A DNA stretch of 64,000 bases, taken from Corallococcus silvisoli. Its GTDB lineage: Bacteria > Myxococcota > Myxococcia > Myxococcales > Myxococcaceae. Positions 26,101 through 34,248 of the stretch are shown here, piece after piece. A program made the position numbers and the translations under genes. The stretch lies in contig NZ_JAAAPJ010000006.1 of assembly GCF_009909145.1 (NCBI RefSeq), positions 186,001-250,000 on the forward strand, written 5' to 3'. The notes under the pieces were generated by a model. It worked only from the letters and a program-made list of their open reading frames with translations. It ran no database searches and was not told where the DNA came from. How positions within the stretch are numbered: position 1 is the first letter of the stretch; each line of letters begins with the position of its first letter.

Positions 26101-28161
26101 ATGTCCGCGACCGACACGACCGTGGCCCTTCCGCTTCCGGATGCGCTCCTCGCCGCGCTGGAGGAGGCCGAGCGGGAGCACCCGGAGGCGTGCATGGTGC
26201 TGCGCGCCGTGCGCTCCGTCAGCGGCGCCATCATCGACTTCGAGTGGCTGTGGGCGAACCCCGCCGCGTCGCGCGCGCTGGGCCACGCCCCGGAGTCGTT
26301 GCGCGGCCGGCGCGTGGGGGAGGTGTCCTCGTCGGTGGGGCTCGCGGGCCGCATCGATGTGCTTCGTCAGGTGGTGGAGTCCGGCCGGCCGCGCGCGGAC
26401 AACTTCACCGAAGGCGCCGTGCAGCTGCAGGGCACCGCGGTGCCCCTGCGAGACGGGGTGTTGCTGCGCCTGCGCGACGTCACCAGCGCCCAGCGGATGG
26501 AGGAGGGGCTGCGCGACACGCTGGACTGGGTGCGCGACGTGCTGGAGAGCATGCCGGATGCCTTCTTCACCGTGGACACGGACTGGCGCCTCACCTACGT
26601 GAACCGCAACGCCGCCGCGCTCGTCGGTCGCACCCAGGAGGCCCTCTTCCGCCGGGTGCTCTGGGAGGCCTGCCCGGAGCTGTGCGGCACCCCGCTGGAG
26701 CGCGCGCTGCGCGAGGTGGCCACGGAGGAGAGCTTCCGGCTCGTCGAGCTGCGCACCGGCGAGGACCGCTGGCACGAGGTCCACGCCTGGTCCAGCGGCC
26801 GGAACATCTCCACCTACGCGCGCGACATCACGGACAAGAAGCGCGTCCAGGCGGAGCGGGACGGGCTGCTCGCGCGGGAGCGCTCCGGCCGGCTGGAGGC
26901 CGAGGCGCTCGCCCAGCGCCGCACGCACGAGCTCATGGCCGCCCGTGAGCGGCTGGTGCAGTCGGAGAAGCTGGCCATGGCGGGCCAGCTCGCCGCGGGC
27001 GTGGGGCACGAAATCAACAACCCGCTGTCCTATGTCACCGGCAACCTCCAGTTCGCGGTGGAGCAGCTCACGCCGCTCGCCCCGCGTCTGGGGGGCGGCA
27101 CCGCGCTCCAGGACGCGCTGGGCGAGGCGCTGGAGGCCCTGCGCGAGGCGCGCGAGGGGGCCGAGCGCATCCGCGTCATCGTGCGCGACCTGCAGACCTT
27201 CGCCCGCGCGGATGAGCTGCGCCTGTCGCCGGTGGACGTGCACTCGGCGCTGGAGTTCGGCGTCTCCATGGCCATGACCCACCTGCGCAGCCGCGCCCAG
27301 GTGGAGCGCTGCTTCGGGCAGGTGCCGCACGCGCTGGCGCACGAGGCGCGCCTGGGTCAGGTGTTCCTCCACCTGCTCATCAACGCCGCGCACGCCATCC
27401 CCTCCGGCGACTTCGAGCGCCACCGGGTGACGCTCACCACCCGCCGCGAGGGCTCGTGGGTGCTGGTGGAGGTGTCCGACAGCGGCCTGGGCATGACGCC
27501 CGAGGTGCTCCAGCGCGCCTTCGAGCCGTTCTTCTCCACCCGGCCCGTGGGCGAGGGCAGCGGGCTGGGGCTGTCCATCTGCCTGGGGCTCGTGCGCAGC
27601 ATGCATGGGGAGCTGACCGCCACCAGCATCCCCGGCATGGGCAGCACCTTCCAGGTGCGGCTGCCCGTCGCGGAGGCCGTGGTGCACCCGGGCGTCCCCG
27701 CGGTGCGCGCGCAGGAGGGGACTCAGCGCAAGCGCGTGCTGGTGGTGGATGACGAGCCGCAGCTCACCGCGGTGCTCCGCCGCATCCTCGGCCGGCAGCA
27801 CGACGTGGTGGTGGCGCACAGCGGCCGCGAGGCCCTGACGCTGCTGGAGCAGGACGACGCCTTCGACCGCGTCTTCTGCGACCTGATGATGGCGGACCTC
27901 ACCGGCATGGACGTGCACGCGGAGCTGTCTCGCCGGCGGCCGGAGCTGCTGTCGCGCTTCGTGTTCATGACGGGCGGCAGCTTCACGGAGCGCGCCCGCG
28001 CCTTCCTCCTGGCCGTGCCGCTGCCCCGCATCGAGAAGCCCTTCGAGCCGGGCCTCCTTCACTCGCTGGTGGAGTCCTCGCCGCCCCGCGCTGGAGCCCG
28101 GGGCGGCCAGGTCCTGTCCCCCGAGCCTAGAGCTTCACCTCGTCGCGGTCCGGACGGGTGA
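26101..28161 (+). CDS. Hybrid sensor histidine kinase/response regulator (PAS-PAS-HK-REC)
   Basis: 686 residues, soluble, with ggaggagg immediately upstream of the ATG. Order: a PAS-like domain (about 30-130), a second PAS (about 145-250), a coiled linker, a histidine kinase core with H-box 'GVGHEINNPLSYV' (His at about 305), ATPase motifs 'LINAAHAI', 'DSGLGM' and 'GSGLGLSI', then a receiver domain (about 545-665) with 'VLVVDDEPQ', phospho-acceptor Asp in 'VFCDLMMADL' and the Lys of 'IEKPF'. The NtrB-like kinase class is typical of myxobacterial signal networks. Its 3' end overlaps the convergent SUFU gene by 35 bases. Confidence 0.92.
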   Translation: MSATDTTVALPLPDALLAALEEAEREHPEACMVLRAVRSVSGAIIDFEWLWANPAASRALGHAPESLRGRRVGEVSSSVGLAGRIDVLRQVVESGRPRADNFTEGAVQLQGTAVPLRDGVLLRLRDVTSAQRMEEGLRDTLDWVRDVLESMPDAFFTVDTDWRLTYVNRNAAALVGRTQEALFRRVLWEACPELCGTPLERALREVATEESFRLVELRTGEDRWHEVHAWSSGRNISTYARDITDKKRVQAERDGLLARERSGRLEAEALAQRRTHELMAARERLVQSEKLAMAGQLAAGVGHEINNPLSYVTGNLQFAVEQLTPLAPRLGGGTALQDALGEALEALREAREGAERIRVIVRDLQTFARADELRLSPVDVHSALEFGVSMAMTHLRSRAQVERCFGQVPHALAHEARLGQVFLHLLINAAHAIPSGDFERHRVTLTTRREGSWVLVEVSDSGLGMTPEVLQRAFEPFFSTRPVGEGSGLGLSICLGLVRSMHGELTATSIPGMGSTFQVRLPVAEAVVHPGVPAVRAQEGTQRKRVLVVDDEPQLTAVLRRILGRQHDVVVAHSGREALTLLEQDDAFDRVFCDLMMADLTGMDVHAELSRRRPELLSRFVFMTGGSFTERARAFLLAVPLPRIEKPFEPGLLHSLVESSPPRAGARGGQVLSPEPRASPRRGPDG

Positions 28162-28822
28162 TGTACGCGGCGCCGGGGTTCGCCGGGTCGGTGAGCTTCT
28201 GGATGAGCCGGTCCATGCCGTTGGAGCGCGAGAAGGCCATCTCGTTCTTCGTCACGCCCACCAGCGTGAGCAGCTCCACCTGCCCGCTGGGCAGGGTGAA
28301 GTGGCTGGGGCGCGTGGTGTCCTTCACGAACACGAAGCCCGCGAGCTTGGTGTCGCCGCCGGTGAGGGTGCCGTCCACCGGATAGCGGTGGCCCATGGCG
28401 AACAGCCGCGCGCACACGAGGTTGTAGGCCATCATGTCCAGCAGGCGCAGCACCGGCCAGCGCTCCTCCTCGGGCGTGTGGATGACCATTTCGTAGCCCA
28501 GGCCGCTCCGCGCGTCGTCCGGCAGCTCCTCGCCGGGCGTCACCGTGAAGGGGTTGGACAGGCCGCTCGTCACGTAGGTCCAGTACGGGTACTCCGCGCT
28601 GGGAGGCGACACGCGCACGCCCATGGGGAGCCAGTTCGGATCCAGCTCCTGGCCCTGGGCCAGCTCGCTCTCCAGCCACCCCTCCAGCACGCCCGTGCCC
28701 TCCAGGAGGTCCACGTCCTCGCGGATGGCGCCGAACAGCTTCGGGTATTCCACCTCATCGCGGTCAGCCCAGCAGTCTTCGTACCACTGGATGAAGTCTT
28801 CGTCGGTCTCCGGGACTTTCAT
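28127..28822 (-). CDS. SUFU (suppressor of fused) domain protein
   Basis: 231 residues matching the bacterial suppressor-of-fused domain: 'YPKLFGAI', 'TYVTSGLSN', 'GLGYEMVIHTPEE', then 'TLPSGQVELLTLVGVTKNE', which corresponds to the family's conserved 'f.tp.G.v.flqlvGvt..El' block. In animals Sufu inhibits Gli factors; in bacteria the domain is common in toxin-immunity contexts and is usually regarded as an immunity protein. Here no polymorphic toxin lies next to it, so the role is open. No signal peptide. Its 3' end overlaps the hybrid kinase gene by 35 bases, tail to tail. Confidence 0.8.
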   Translation of the reverse strand: MKVPETDEDFIQWYEDCWADRDEVEYPKLFGAIREDVDLLEGTGVLEGWLESELAQGQELDPNWLPMGVRVSPPSAEYPYWTYVTSGLSNPFTVTPGEELPDDARSGLGYEMVIHTPEEERWPVLRLLDMMAYNLVCARLFAMGHRYPVDGTLTGGDTKLAGFVFVKDTTRPSHFTLPSGQVELLTLVGVTKNEMAFSRSNGMDRLIQKLTDPANPGAAYITRPDRDEVKL

Positions 28823-28908
28823 GGGGGCGGACTCTAGAGGTTCACCCCGATTTCACAACTTCAACCGAGCGCGGACGTCTTCCGACCGGTGGGCTGGCGG
28901 ACAGACGT

Positions 28909-30096
28909 TCAGGTGCCCGTGGACCCGGGGGCGGGGGGAGCCCAGGGCTTGAGGCCGCAGATGCGCTCCGCCTCCTCCACCGCGGGTGTCAGCCGCGCAT
29001 GCTCCATGCGCAGGAAGCTCCGCACGGCCTTGTCCAGGCGCGGGTCGAAAATCAGGTGCGCGCTGTGCACGGCGGTGGGCTCGAAGCCCCGGGACACCTT
29101 GTGTTCACCGCCGGCGCCGGGCTCGAACACCTTGCGGCCCGCGCGGATGCAGTCGTCCACGGACTGATACAGGCAGACGTTGAAGTGCAGGAAGGGGTGC
29201 TCCTGCGTGCAGCCCCAGTAGCGGCCATAGAGCCGCTCCGGGGTGGCCAGGTTGAAGGCCCCCGCGATGACCTGCCCGTCCTTCACCGCCTCCACCATCT
29301 CCACCGCGTGGGGCAGGTCGCGGAAGACGCGCTCGAAGAAGCCGGGGGTGAGCTGCACCTGTCCCCAGGCGTGGCGCTCGCAGGTGGACGTGTAGAAGGT
29401 GTACGCGCGCTGGGCGTGCTCCGGGCCGAGCTCCGCGCCGCGCACGGTGCGCAGCTGGATGCCCTGGGTGGCCGCGGCGGCGCGCTCGCGCTTGAGCTGG
29501 TTGCGGCGCTTGGAGTCGAAGCGGGCCAGGTAGTCGTCGTAGCCCTGGTAGCCCGGGTTCTTCCAGTGGAACTGGAGGGTGATGCGGCGCGCGAGGCCGG
29601 CCTCCTCCAGGAAGTCCGCCTCTTCGTCCGTGGGGTAGAGCACGTGCACGCCGGAGCAGTCCGCCTCCTGGGCGCTCTGGACGGCGGCCTCCAGCAGCGC
29701 GCGGCGCAGGAGCCCGGCGTCTTCCCCCGGCGCGGTGAGGAAGCGCGGCACGGTGGCGGGGGACAGGGGGCCGCCCACGAGCAGCTTCGGGTAGTACTCC
29801 ACGCCCAGCTGGGCGGCGGCGTTGGCCCAGCCGAAGTCGTAGATGTATTCGCCCATGCTGTGGAACTTGAGATAGGCGGGCGCGGCGGCGACGAGCTTCC
29901 GGCCCCGCCACAGCGTCAGGTGGTGGGGGGCCCAGCCGGTGTCCTCGGTGGCGCTGCCGCTCTCTTCCATGGCGGACAGCCACGCGTGGCGCACGAAGGG
30001 GGGCGCGCCGTCCGTGACCAGGGCATCCCATGAGGCGGCCGGGACGTCGCGGATGGCATCGAGAATGCGGACCTGGAGCGGGGTGTCGGCGGGCAC
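28909..30096 (-). CDS. GNAT/FemAB-like acyltransferase (DUF482/COG3146 family)
   Basis: 395 residues from a GTG at 30096; a longer frame to 30243 would overlap the HxlR gene and is unlikely. The sequence matches the 'peptidogalycan biosynthesis' family of double-GNAT proteins: 'SWDALV...PFVRHAWLSAMEESG', 'FHSMGEYIYDFGWANA', 'FDSKRRNQLKRER' and 'YGRYWGCTQEHPFLHFNVCLY', ending with 'FEPGAGGEHKVSRGFEP'. These proteins resemble FemX aminoacyltransferases, so transfer of an aminoacyl or acyl group to a cell-wall or small-molecule amine is inferred. No membrane segment. Downstream of the HxlR gene on the same strand, 79 bases away. Confidence 0.85.
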   Translation of the reverse strand: MPADTPLQVRILDAIRDVPAASWDALVTDGAPPFVRHAWLSAMEESGSATEDTGWAPHHLTLWRGRKLVAAAPAYLKFHSMGEYIYDFGWANAAAQLGVEYYPKLLVGGPLSPATVPRFLTAPGEDAGLLRRALLEAAVQSAQEADCSGVHVLYPTDEEADFLEEAGLARRITLQFHWKNPGYQGYDDYLARFDSKRRNQLKRERAAAATQGIQLRTVRGAELGPEHAQRAYTFYTSTCERHAWGQVQLTPGFFERVFRDLPHAVEMVEAVKDGQVIAGAFNLATPERLYGRYWGCTQEHPFLHFNVCLYQSVDDCIRAGRKVFEPGAGGEHKVSRGFEPTAVHSAHLIFDPRLDKAVRSFLRMEHARLTPAVEEAERICGLKPWAPPAPGSTGT

Positions 30097-30175
30097 GGGG
30101 GCAGTCTTAACGCGGGTCTGTCCGCTGCGCTCCCGTTCGCCCCGCCGGAGGGCGTCCGGACGGGGGAGGCCCCGG

Positions 30176-30586
30176 TCAGGAGGCCTTCTTGCGGGCCGGG
30201 GCCCGGGCGCGGGCGCCGAGCACCCGGGGCAGGTTGTCTTCAATCCAGGTGGTCAAGGACTCCACGTGGACGGCCACCTCCTGGCCCAGGGGCGTGAGGC
30301 TGTAGTCCACGTGCGGGGGAATCACGGGGTGCGCTTCGCGCAGCACGAAGCCGTCCTGCTCCAGGGCCTGGAGCGTCTGGGCGAGCATCTTCTCACTGAC
30401 CCCGCCCACCTTGCGGCGCAGCTCGCTGAAGCGGTGGGTGCCCTCCTCGTGCAGCGCGACCAGCACCAGCACGCCCCATTGGCTGGTCACGTGCTCCAGC
30501 ACGCCGCGCGAGGGGCACGCGGCCGCGTAGAGGTCCCCGCGCTTCTTCACCTTCTCCAGCAGTGGACTGCCCTTGCTTGCCTTCAT
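30176..30586 (-). CDS. HxlR-family transcriptional regulator
   Basis: 136 residues from the ATG at 30586 (a GTG three codons upstream at 30595 is an alternative). Winged-helix HxlR/DUF24 signature: 'CPSRGVLEHVTSQWGVLVLVAL', shortened here to its core CPSRGVLEHVTSQWG, 'HRFSELRRKVGGVSEKML', and 'TLQALEQDGFVLREAH', ending in a charged tail. The single Cys in 'AACPSR' is where several DUF24 members sense electrophiles or quinones. It is divergent from an NmrA/QorB-like reductase gene, with an operator palindrome between them. The pair probably forms a quinone or redox-stress switch with autoregulation. Confidence 0.9.
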   Translation of the reverse strand: MKASKGSPLLEKVKKRGDLYAAACPSRGVLEHVTSQWGVLVLVALHEEGTHRFSELRRKVGGVSEKMLAQTLQALEQDGFVLREAHPVIPPHVDYSLTPLGQEVAVHVESLTTWIEDNLPRVLGARARAPARKKAS

Positions 30587-30609
30587 GATTGACACTTACC
30601 ATGAGGTGC

Positions 30610-30630
30610 GTACTTACGAAAAGTGAGTAC
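30610..30630. promoter_or_regulatory. HxlR-type operator between divergent genes
   Basis: gtacttac-gaaaa-gtgagtac is an 8+8 inverted repeat with one mismatch and a 5-nt spacer. It lies 24 bases upstream of the HxlR start and 61 bases upstream of the reductase start. It agrees with the gtacttac/gtaagtac-type sites bound by DUF24 regulators. An outer pair of related words (cttacc near 30595-30600 and ggtaag near 30640-30645) flanks it. Confidence 0.75.
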
Positions 30631-30690
30631 CACCGTTACGGTAAGCCCCATTCGATTTCGCGCCAGGCGCGCGAAGGAAAGGGCGAAGCG

Positions 30691-31548
30691 ATGATCGTCG
30701 TCACGGGAGCCACGGGGAAGCTGGGGCAGTTCGTCATCGAGGGCCTGCTGAAGAAGGTGCCGGCGAGCCAGGTGGCGGTGGTGGTGCGCAGTCCGGACAA
30801 GGCGAAGGCCTGGGCGGAGCGCGGGGTGGTGGTGCGGCGGGCGGACTACAGCGAGCCGGGGACGCTGGACGGGGTGTTCGCGGCGGGGGACACGGTGCTG
30901 CTCATCTCCGCCAACGAGGTGGGCAAGCGCTTCCCGCAGCACTCGGCGGTGATCTCCGCGGCGAAGAAGGCGGGCGTGAAGCTGCTGGCCTACACGAGCA
31001 TCCTGTTCGCGGACAGGAGCGGCCTGTCGCTGGCGGGGGAGCACAAGGCCACGGAGGAGGCGATCCGCGCGTCGGGGCTCCCGTACGTGTTCCTGCGCAA
31101 CGGCTGGTACGTGGAGAACTACACGGAGCACGTGGGGCCGGCGCTGGAGTACGGCGTCATCCAGGGCAGCGCGAAGGATGGCAGGGTGGCCACGGCGACC
31201 CGCGAGGAGTACGCGGACGCGGCGGTCGCGGTGCTGACGGGCACGGGCCATGAGAACCAGGTGTACGAGCTGGCAGGGGACACGGCCTTCACGCTGCCGG
31301 AGTACGCGGCGGAGCTGTCACGCCAGTCGGGCAAGGCGGTGGCGTACGTGGACCTGCCGGTGCCGGAGTTCGCCGCGGCGCTCCAGAAGGTGGGGGTGCC
31401 CAAGCCCTTCGCGGAGGTCCTGGCGGACGCGGATGGGGGGCTGGCGAAGGGCGAGCTGAACGACTCCAGCCGCACCTTGAGCCGCCTGATTGGCCGGCCC
31501 ACCGCGCCGTTCTCCAGCGCCATCCGCGCGGCGCTGAAGCGGGGCTGA
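30691..31548 (+). CDS. NmrA/QorB-like NAD(P)-binding reductase
   Basis: 285 residues from the ATG at 30691 with ribosome site gaaggaaaggg. Atypical short-chain dehydrogenase: dinucleotide motif 'VVTGATGKLGQFV' at the start, 'LLISANEVG', 'LAYTSILFADRSG', and 'LRNGWYVENYTEHV'. It matches the quinone oxidoreductase 2 (QorB) type, which reduces quinones with NADPH. Divergent from an HxlR regulator whose operator precedes it, so induction by electrophiles or quinones is likely. Followed by a hairpin at 31559-31589. Confidence 0.9.
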   Translation: MIVVTGATGKLGQFVIEGLLKKVPASQVAVVVRSPDKAKAWAERGVVVRRADYSEPGTLDGVFAAGDTVLLISANEVGKRFPQHSAVISAAKKAGVKLLAYTSILFADRSGLSLAGEHKATEEAIRASGLPYVFLRNGWYVENYTEHVGPALEYGVIQGSAKDGRVATATREEYADAAVAVLTGTGHENQVYELAGDTAFTLPEYAAELSRQSGKAVAYVDLPVPEFAAALQKVGVPKPFAEVLADADGGLAKGELNDSSRTLSRLIGRPTAPFSSAIRAALKRG

Positions 31549-31558
31549 GAAACACGAC

Positions 31559-31589
31559 GGGGGAGCGGTCCTGTCCGGACGGCTCCCCC
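31559..31589. terminator. Hairpin between convergent genes
   Basis: gggggagc and gctccccc pair perfectly over 8 bp with a 15-nt loop, just after the reductase stop and before the desaturase stop. No T-run follows on either strand, so termination would be weak or factor-assisted. Confidence 0.5.
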
Positions 31590-31615
31590 ACGTCACCGCA
31601 TGGCTGGACGTGACG

Positions 31616-32413
31616 TCAGGCCGTCTGCGCTCCGGTGCTGCCCTGCCGGGAGACCTCGCGCGGCTCCGGGTACACGGCGCGCTGAGGCGTGGTGATGCGG
31701 ATGACGCCCAGCTTCGACAGCACGCGCATCACCTGCCACGTGGGGTCGATTTCGAAGGCGCGCGCCGCGAAGTCCGGGCTGCTGCCGTACTTGTGGTGGT
31801 TGTTCTGGAACAGCTCCCCCATGCACAGCACGTCCACCGGCAGCGTGTTGCGCGACTGGTCGCCGCCCTTGAAGTTGCGGTAGCCGTACTTGTGCCCGCA
31901 CCAGTTCACGATGGCGCCGTGCACCGGCCCCATCACGAAGTGCACCGGCAACAGCAGGAACTGCCAGGGCGACGTCGCGAACATCACGTAGAACGCCGTG
32001 TAGAGCGCCACCCACGTCAACGGCGCCCACCAGGACTGGCCCACCGTCTCGTCGATGAGCGTCCACTCCGGATACCCGCCCTCGAAGCGCGGCTCCGGCG
32101 CCGCGCGCCGATACACGTAGTCGGCGTAGCGCTTCTTGGTGTGCAGCATCATCCGCAGCACATCCTTGAAGTTGTGCGGCGAGTGCGGATCCTTGTCCGT
32201 GTCGGAGAAGGCGTGGTGCTCGCGGTGCAGGATGGCGTACGCACGCGGCGACAGGTACGACGAGCCCTGCACCAGATAGGTGAGCAGGTGCACCACCTTC
32301 TCCGTGCGCGGCCCCATGCTGTACATGCGGTGCGCCGCGTAGCGGTGCTGGAAGAAGCTCTGGAAGAAGACGCAGAGCAGCCAGTGGCTGATGAAGAAGA
32401 TGAGGATGGCCAT
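31616..32413 (-). CDS. Acyl-CoA/acyl-lipid fatty acid desaturase
   Basis: 265 residues with hydrophobic segments at 1-18, 45-60 and 130-165. The three His boxes of membrane di-iron desaturases are visible: 'HRYAAH' near 23-28, 'HREHH' near 63-67, and 'NNHHKYG' near 205-211, with an extra 'WCGHKYGY'. Length and pattern fit the delta-9 type that introduces a double bond into fatty acyl chains at the cytoplasmic membrane. Divergent from bioA; 280 bases separate them with no gene. Confidence 0.92.
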   Translation of the reverse strand: MAILIFFISHWLLCVFFQSFFQHRYAAHRMYSMGPRTEKVVHLLTYLVQGSSYLSPRAYAILHREHHAFSDTDKDPHSPHNFKDVLRMMLHTKKRYADYVYRRAAPEPRFEGGYPEWTLIDETVGQSWWAPLTWVALYTAFYVMFATSPWQFLLLPVHFVMGPVHGAIVNWCGHKYGYRNFKGGDQSRNTLPVDVLCMGELFQNNHHKYGSSPDFAARAFEIDPTWQVMRVLSKLGVIRITTPQRAVYPEPREVSRQGSTGAQTA

Positions 32414-32693
32414 GATTCTCCCGTGCTGTCGGACCCAGGGCTAACACCGCGGCTGTCACGGCAATGTCAGCGCTCCCCACGATGGCGGCAGCACCCCCGT
32501 CCTCGCGGACGCCCGACACTGAGCGTCCCGGTTCCCACCCTGTCCGTTGGTGGATAAGGCCCGGTGCGGTCATCCATTCGCGCCCGTCCCCGACGTCGCA
32601 CCTCGACGTTGCGGGCCGCCTCCAGGGAGGGCAGAAGTGCACGCGGCGCGTCACCCCGGGCCCCCAGGCCCCCCTGCACCAGGAGCCTCCACC

Positions 32694-34025
32694 GTGGATC
32701 GGGCAACCCTCGTCGGATTGGACAAGCGGCACGTCTGGCACCCCTACACCGCGATGGAGCAGTACGTCGCGCAGACCGACCCGCTGGTCATCGTCCGCGC
32801 GGAGGGCTCCTGGCTCCATGACGCCGACGGCCGGCGTTACCTGGACGCCAACGGCTCCTGGTGGGTGTCCACCCTGGGACACCGCCACCCGCGCCTGGTG
32901 CACGCGCTCACCGAGCAACTGGGCAGCCTGGCCCACGCCTCGCTCGCGGGCATCACCCACGGCCCGGCGGCCCTGCTGGGCGCGGAGCTGGCGGCGCTGG
33001 CCCCGGGCGCGGACCGGGCGGACGTGCCCGCGGACCAGAAGCTGTCGCGCCTCTTCTACTCGGACAACGGCAGCACCGCGGTGGAGGTGGCCATCAAGAT
33101 GGCCGCGCAGTACTGGGCCCAGAACGGCCGCCCCCGCCGCACCCGCTTCATCACCCTGTCCGGCGCCTTCCACGGCGAGACGATTGGCGCCACCAGCGTG
33201 GGCGGCGTGCACGAGTTCCGAGACGTGTTCGGCCCGCTCCTCTTCGACGTGGTGCACGTGCCGTCCCCCGCCGAACCCGACGGCCACGCGCGCGCGCTGG
33301 AGCAGCTGAAGGCGGCGCTCGCGGCGGATCCGGATGGCATCGCCGGCGTCATCCTGGAGCCCGTGCTCCAGGGCGCGGTGGGCATGTGGATGTCGTCGCC
33401 GGACTTCGTGCGCGAGGTGCGCGCGGCCACCCGCGCCGTGGACACCTTCCTCATCGCCGACGAGGTCTTCACCGGCATGGGCCGCACCGGCGCGCGCTTC
33501 GCGGTGGACCTGGCCGACGTGGTGCCGGACCTGCTGTGCCTGGCCAAGGCGCTGAGCGGGGGCATGTTGCCCTTCGCCGTCACGCTCGCGTCGGAGCGCA
33601 TCTTCTCCGGCTTCCTGGGGGCGAAGGACCGGGCGCTGTATTACGGGCACTCGTACTGCGGCAATCCGCTGGGCGCGGCGGTGGCGCGTGAGGTGCTGGC
33701 CGTGTACCGCGACGAGGACGTCATCGGGCAGGTCCAGCGCAAGGCCCCGCGCGTGAAGGCCGCCTTCGAACGGATGGCCGCCACGCTCCCAGGGCTGGTG
33801 CGCCCGCGCGCGGTGGGCATGGTGGGCGCGGTGGACCTGGGCGGCGGGGGTTACTTCGCCAACAGCGGCTGGCGCGTGTACGAGGCCGGCCGCCGCCGCG
33901 GCCTGTACCTGCGCCCGCTGGGCGACACCGTCTACATCGCCCCCGCGCTGAACATCCCGGACGCGGACCTGGACGTGCTGCTCGCGGGCGTGGAGGACAG
34001 CCTGCGCGAAGTGACCTCGGGCTGA
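32694..34025 (+). CDS. bioA: Adenosylmethionine-8-amino-7-oxononanoate aminotransferase
   Basis: 443 residues from the GTG at 32694, preceded by aggag at 8-bp spacing. Class III PLP aminotransferase with 'HVWHPYTAM' at 13-21 (BioA-type substrate block), 'YSDNGSTAVEVAIKMA', 'SGAFHGETIGA', Asp256 in 'IADEVFTGMGRTG', and the PLP Lys285 in 'LAKALSGG'. It converts KAPA to DAPA with S-adenosylmethionine as amino donor in biotin synthesis. bioD, bioF and bioB are not in this window. A frame open further upstream is Pro/Arg-rich and lacks a ribosome site. Confidence 0.93.
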   Translation: MDRATLVGLDKRHVWHPYTAMEQYVAQTDPLVIVRAEGSWLHDADGRRYLDANGSWWVSTLGHRHPRLVHALTEQLGSLAHASLAGITHGPAALLGAELAALAPGADRADVPADQKLSRLFYSDNGSTAVEVAIKMAAQYWAQNGRPRRTRFITLSGAFHGETIGATSVGGVHEFRDVFGPLLFDVVHVPSPAEPDGHARALEQLKAALAADPDGIAGVILEPVLQGAVGMWMSSPDFVREVRAATRAVDTFLIADEVFTGMGRTGARFAVDLADVVPDLLCLAKALSGGMLPFAVTLASERIFSGFLGAKDRALYYGHSYCGNPLGAAVAREVLAVYRDEDVIGQVQRKAPRVKAAFERMAATLPGLVRPRAVGMVGAVDLGGGGYFANSGWRVYEAGRRRGLYLRPLGDTVYIAPALNIPDADLDVLLAGVEDSLREVTSG

Positions 34026-34248
34026 CGGACGCCGCGCGGTCCCCTCGCCGGGAGCGCGTGCGCTCGAGCGGCCAGGGCCGGAAGCGAGGGAGGGGCGGAG
34101 CGCCGCGCCCGCTCCCGTCGTTCAGCGCGCGTGCCCGGAGGCCCCCTCTCGCCGCCCCGGCCCGTGATGCCTGCGCGCGGCCCGCACCATGCGCACCCGT
34201 TGCCTGAGGTGCCATGGCTCCACCGGCGCCATGGCGGAAGGGAACCCC

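Noticed and set aside
25951..28062. 703-codon minus-strand open frame
   Set aside because: Antisense shadow of the hybrid kinase, His/Arg/Gln-rich translation with no domain.
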